64,000 nucleotides of DNA from Pseudolysinimonas yzui (GTDB taxonomy: Bacteria > Actinomycetota > Actinomycetes > Actinomycetales > Microbacteriaceae): contig NZ_BNAI01000001.1 in the NCBI RefSeq assembly GCF_014653215.1, positions 725,948-789,947 of the forward strand, given 5' to 3'. This document shows positions 61,529-64,000 of the stretch, in pieces. The position numbers were made by a program, and so were the translations under genes. Below the pieces are notes generated by a model, which was given only the letters and a program-made list of their open reading frames with translations, was not told where the DNA came from and ran no database searches. The first letter of the stretch is position 1. Every line of letters starts with the position of its first letter.

Positions 61529-63066
61529 GGCCGCCTCCAGACGTGTCCGTTGCGGGCGAGCAGCTCGTCCGCGGAGGGCGGGCCCCAGGTTCCGGGCCGA
61601 TACTGCTCGAGCGGTCCGCCGATGCTCTCCCAGTACTCCTCGATCGGGTCGAGGATCTTCCAGGACAGTTCGACCTCTTCGTGCCGGGGGAAGAGCGGCG
61701 GGTCGCCGAGCAGCACGTCGAGGATAAGCCGCTCGTAGGCTTCGGGGCTCGCCTCGGTGAAGGCGTGGCCGTAGCCGAAGTCCATCGTCACGTCGCGCAC
61801 CTGCATTCCGGCACCGGGTACCTTCGACCCGAATCGGATCGTGACCCCCTCATCGGGCTGCACCCGGATCACGAGCGCGTTCTGGCCGAGCGCCGACGTC
61901 TGGCTTTCGGCGAACAGGTACTGCGGGGCGCGCTTGAAGACGACGGCGATCTCGGTGACCCGGCGTCCCAGGCGTTTGCCCGCGCGAAGGTAGAACGGAA
62001 CGCCCGACCACCGTCGCGTGTTCACGTCGAGTCGCAGCGCCGCGTAGGTCTCGGTGGTCGAGGTCGGGCTCATCCCGTCCTCTTCCAGGAAGCCGCGCAC
62101 CCGCTCGCCGCCCTGCCATCCGCCGGCGTACTGTCCGCGGGCGGAGACCAGCGAGAGATCCTTCGGCAGGTGCACGGCCGACAGCACCTTCTCCTTCTCG
62201 GCGCGGAGGTCACCGGCGTCGAACGAGACGGGTTCCTCCATCGCGGTGAGGGCGAACAGCTGCAGGAGGTGGTTCTGGATGACGTCGCGCGCGGCGCCGA
62301 TGCCGTCGTAATACCCGGCCCGGCCGCCGACGCCGATGTCTTCGGCCATCGTGATCTGCACGTGGTCGACGTAGCGCTCGTTCCAGATCGGCTCGTAGAG
62401 CTGGTTGGCGAACCGCAGCGCCAGGATGTTCTGCACCGTCTCTTTGCCGAGATAGTGGTCGATGCGGAACACGCTGTCCGGCGGGAAGACGCTCTCGACG
62501 ACGTCGTTGAGCTCGCGTGCAGTGGTCAGGTCGGAGCCGAACGGCTTCTCGATGACCACCCGTCGCCAGGCGCCGTTCTTCTGTTCCGCGAGGCCGGAAC
62601 GCCGCAGCTGTTCCGTGACGACCGGGAAGGACTTCGGCGGAATCGACAGGTAGAACGCGTGGTTGCCCATCGTGCCGCGTTCGGCGTCGAGGGCCGCGAG
62701 CGTCTCGGTCAGGCGGTCGAAGGCGTCATTGTCGTCGAACTCGCCAATGACGAACCGGATGCCCTGGCGCAGTTGCTGCCAGACGGCTTCGTCGAACGGG
62801 GTGCGCGCGTATTGCTTGACCGCCTCGAGCACCACCTGTTCGAAGTCCTCGTCGGTCCACTCGCGGCGGGCGAAGCCGACCAGGCCGAAACCCGGGGGCA
62901 GGAGCCCACGGTTCGCCAGGTCGTACACGGCAGGCATGAGCTTCTTGCGCGACAGGTCGCCGGTCACCCCGAAGATGACGAGCGCGCTCGGTCCGGCGAT
63001 GCGGTTGAGCCTCCGGTCGGAGGCGACGCGCAGCGGGTTCGAGCCCGCAGAGATCTGCACGCTCAT
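61525..63066 (-). CDS. zwf: Glucose-6-phosphate 1-dehydrogenase
   Basis: Oxidises glucose 6-phosphate, yielding NADPH. The 513-residue product has the coenzyme-binding VIFGVTGDLSRKKLMPAVYD, IEKPFGSDL, and the active-site RIDHYLGKETVQNI with the catalytic His/Lys region. ATG start overlaps the pgi stop by four bases. Confidence 0.96.
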   Translation of the reverse strand: MSVQISAGSNPLRVASDRRLNRIAGPSALVIFGVTGDLSRKKLMPAVYDLANRGLLPPGFGLVGFARREWTDEDFEQVVLEAVKQYARTPFDEAVWQQLRQGIRFVIGEFDDNDAFDRLTETLAALDAERGTMGNHAFYLSIPPKSFPVVTEQLRRSGLAEQKNGAWRRVVIEKPFGSDLTTARELNDVVESVFPPDSVFRIDHYLGKETVQNILALRFANQLYEPIWNERYVDHVQITMAEDIGVGGRAGYYDGIGAARDVIQNHLLQLFALTAMEEPVSFDAGDLRAEKEKVLSAVHLPKDLSLVSARGQYAGGWQGGERVRGFLEEDGMSPTSTTETYAALRLDVNTRRWSGVPFYLRAGKRLGRRVTEIAVVFKRAPQYLFAESQTSALGQNALVIRVQPDEGVTIRFGSKVPGAGMQVRDVTMDFGYGHAFTEASPEAYERLILDVLLGDPPLFPRHEEVELSWKILDPIEEYWESIGGPLEQYRPGTWGPPSADELLARNGHVWRRP

Positions 63067-64000
63067 CGGCCGCTGAGCTCCCGCAGCCTCTCTCCATCGC
63101 CTCGGATGTCGCCGAGGATGAGCGTCAGAACGGGCCGGCCGTGATCGGCGAGCACGCTCGCGTCACCAGCCGCTTGGGCGGTGATCAACTGCCCGAAGGT
63201 GAACGGTCGGTCGGGGATCGCGACGTCGTCCGCGCCCGCGCCGATGATCTGCAGGAAGCTGCCGTAGGCGGGGCCGCCCTTGTGGAACTGACCGGTCGAG
63301 TGCAGGAACCTGGGTCCCCAGCCGAACGTCACCGGGCGACCGATGCGCGCGGCGAGTGAGGCCCGCAGCTCTTCGAGTTCCGGGTAGGCGATGCGATCGA
63401 GGTAGACCTGAACCGAGAGGTAGCCGTCGGCCGGGACGGTCGCGAGCAGCGCATCGAGGGCCGCATCCACCGTCTTCTCGGCGGGCAGCACCAGACCCGC
63501 GGCGCGGACTCCGACGGTGCCGTCGGTGAAGGCCGGGGGAGCGGAAGGGGCGAGGTCGTCGATCAGCGCTCGGGCCGCGATCTTCGCCGACTCCACATCG
63601 GGCTGGTCGAACGGGTTGATGCCGAGCAGGCGTCCCGCGACGACCGTCGCGTACTCCCAGGTGAGCAACTGGGCGCCGAGGCTGCCCGCGATCTCCACCT
63701 CGCCCGCGGTCACCTCGTGGGTGGCCCGGGCGTCCTTCACCAGTCGGATCACCTGCAGGTCGGGCAGACCGAGGGTGAGCTCCGGCGCGTCCGTTTCGAG
63801 GACGATGGGCAGCAGGCCCTTGCCCTCTTTACCGGTGGATTCGGCGATCAGCTGCTCGGCCCAGTCGCCGCCCCCGACGATGTGCGTGCCGTCGGCGACG
63901 ATCCCGATCTTGTCCTTGAGCGGGCGGGTGCCCGCCAACACGGCGCCGAGCACGAGACCCGGGTTGTCTTCGTTGTCGAGCGCGAGCGAGTAGCTGACCG
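63063..64000 (-). CDS. pgi: Glucose-6-phosphate isomerase, C-terminal part
   Basis: Partial; the frame is open to the right edge, so the N-terminus is outside. About 312 residues remain, beginning VSYSLALDNEDNPG. Recognisable parts are IVADGTHIVGGGDWAEQLIAESTGKEGKG and TWEYATVVAGRLLGINPFDQPDVESAK, typical of the actinobacterial Pgi grouped with zwf and opcA, and FGWGPRFLHSTGQFHKGGP. It interconverts glucose 6-phosphate and fructose 6-phosphate and heads the visible pgi-zwf-opcA-pgl unit; a transaldolase gene often precedes it. Confidence 0.9.
   Translation of the reverse strand, partial: VSYSLALDNEDNPGLVLGAVLAGTRPLKDKIGIVADGTHIVGGGDWAEQLIAESTGKEGKGLLPIVLETDAPELTLGLPDLQVIRLVKDARATHEVTAGEVEIAGSLGAQLLTWEYATVVAGRLLGINPFDQPDVESAKIAARALIDDLAPSAPPAFTDGTVGVRAAGLVLPAEKTVDAALDALLATVPADGYLSVQVYLDRIAYPELEELRASLAARIGRPVTFGWGPRFLHSTGQFHKGGPAYGSFLQIIGAGADDVAIPDRPFTFGQLITAQAAGDASVLADHGRPVLTLILGDIRGDGERLRELSGR

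Overview
The window is a GC-rich, densely coded chromosomal segment of a Gram-positive actinobacterium, most likely Microbacteriaceae (Micrococcales). This is inferred from the gene content and order: carB-pyrF-gmk-rpoZ-coaBC-metK-priA-fmt-rsmB-rpe, then hisEGFI, trpE, a HGxxPAAW protein, trpCBA-lgt-gltBD-pyk, an ANTAR regulator, polA, rpsA-coaE-uvrB, uvrA-uvrC-rapZ-whiA, gap-pgk-tpiA-secG-rbpA, and pgi-zwf-opcA-pgl. Actinobacterial marks include WhiA, RbpA, OpcA, an mIHF domain, a helicase-motif-less PriA and frequent GTG starts. There are no rRNA genes, CRISPR arrays or complete insertion sequences, and no gene-free stretch longer than 300 bases.

Layout. 1-10773: tightly overlapping housekeeping genes for pyrimidine and GMP synthesis, CoA, S-adenosylmethionine, initiator-tRNA formylation, 16S rRNA methylation and the pentose phosphate pathway. 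10774-17713: an accessory block between rpe and hisE. It holds a 395-residue protein with a degenerate tyrosine-recombinase-like N-terminus and an Abi_C/HEPN-like C-terminus, an FKBP isomerase, and a molybdenum-cofactor set (moeA, a DUF6457 gene and mobA leftward; fdhD and an FdhF/YdeP-like oxidoreductase rightward). 17710-19998: hisE, hisG, hisF, hisI. 20027-21449: a DUF222-HNH gene behind a perfect actinobacterial LexA box. 21518-35365: the trp cluster, lgt, glutamate synthase and pyruvate kinase. 35358-43610: small conserved genes, a tRNA-Leu(CAA), a PdtaR-like regulator, polA, HPr and uncharacterised enzymes. 43639-55447: rpsA, coaE, excision repair genes uvrB/uvrA/uvrC, rapZ and whiA. 55487-59847: superoxide dismutase, lower glycolysis, secG and rbpA. 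59844-64000 (minus strand): pgl, opcA, zwf and the C-terminal part of pgi, meeting rbpA tail to tail.

Regulatory style. Many genes have a TANNNT-like -10 hexamer ending six or seven bases before the start codon, with no room for a ribosome binding site, which points to leaderless mRNAs. Most operon neighbours overlap by ATGA or GTGA. Three genes (metK, trpC and a DUF1653 gene) have no ATG, GTG or TTG compatible with their conserved N-termini and seem to start at CTG. A palindromic repeat of about 33 bases occurs three times at gene ends between 17979 and 23520.

The best candidates for undescribed biology are the recombinase-like/Abi_C fusion at 10890-12077, the SOS-controlled DUF222-HNH gene at 20130-21449, and the mIHF-guanylate kinase fusion at 2246-3145.
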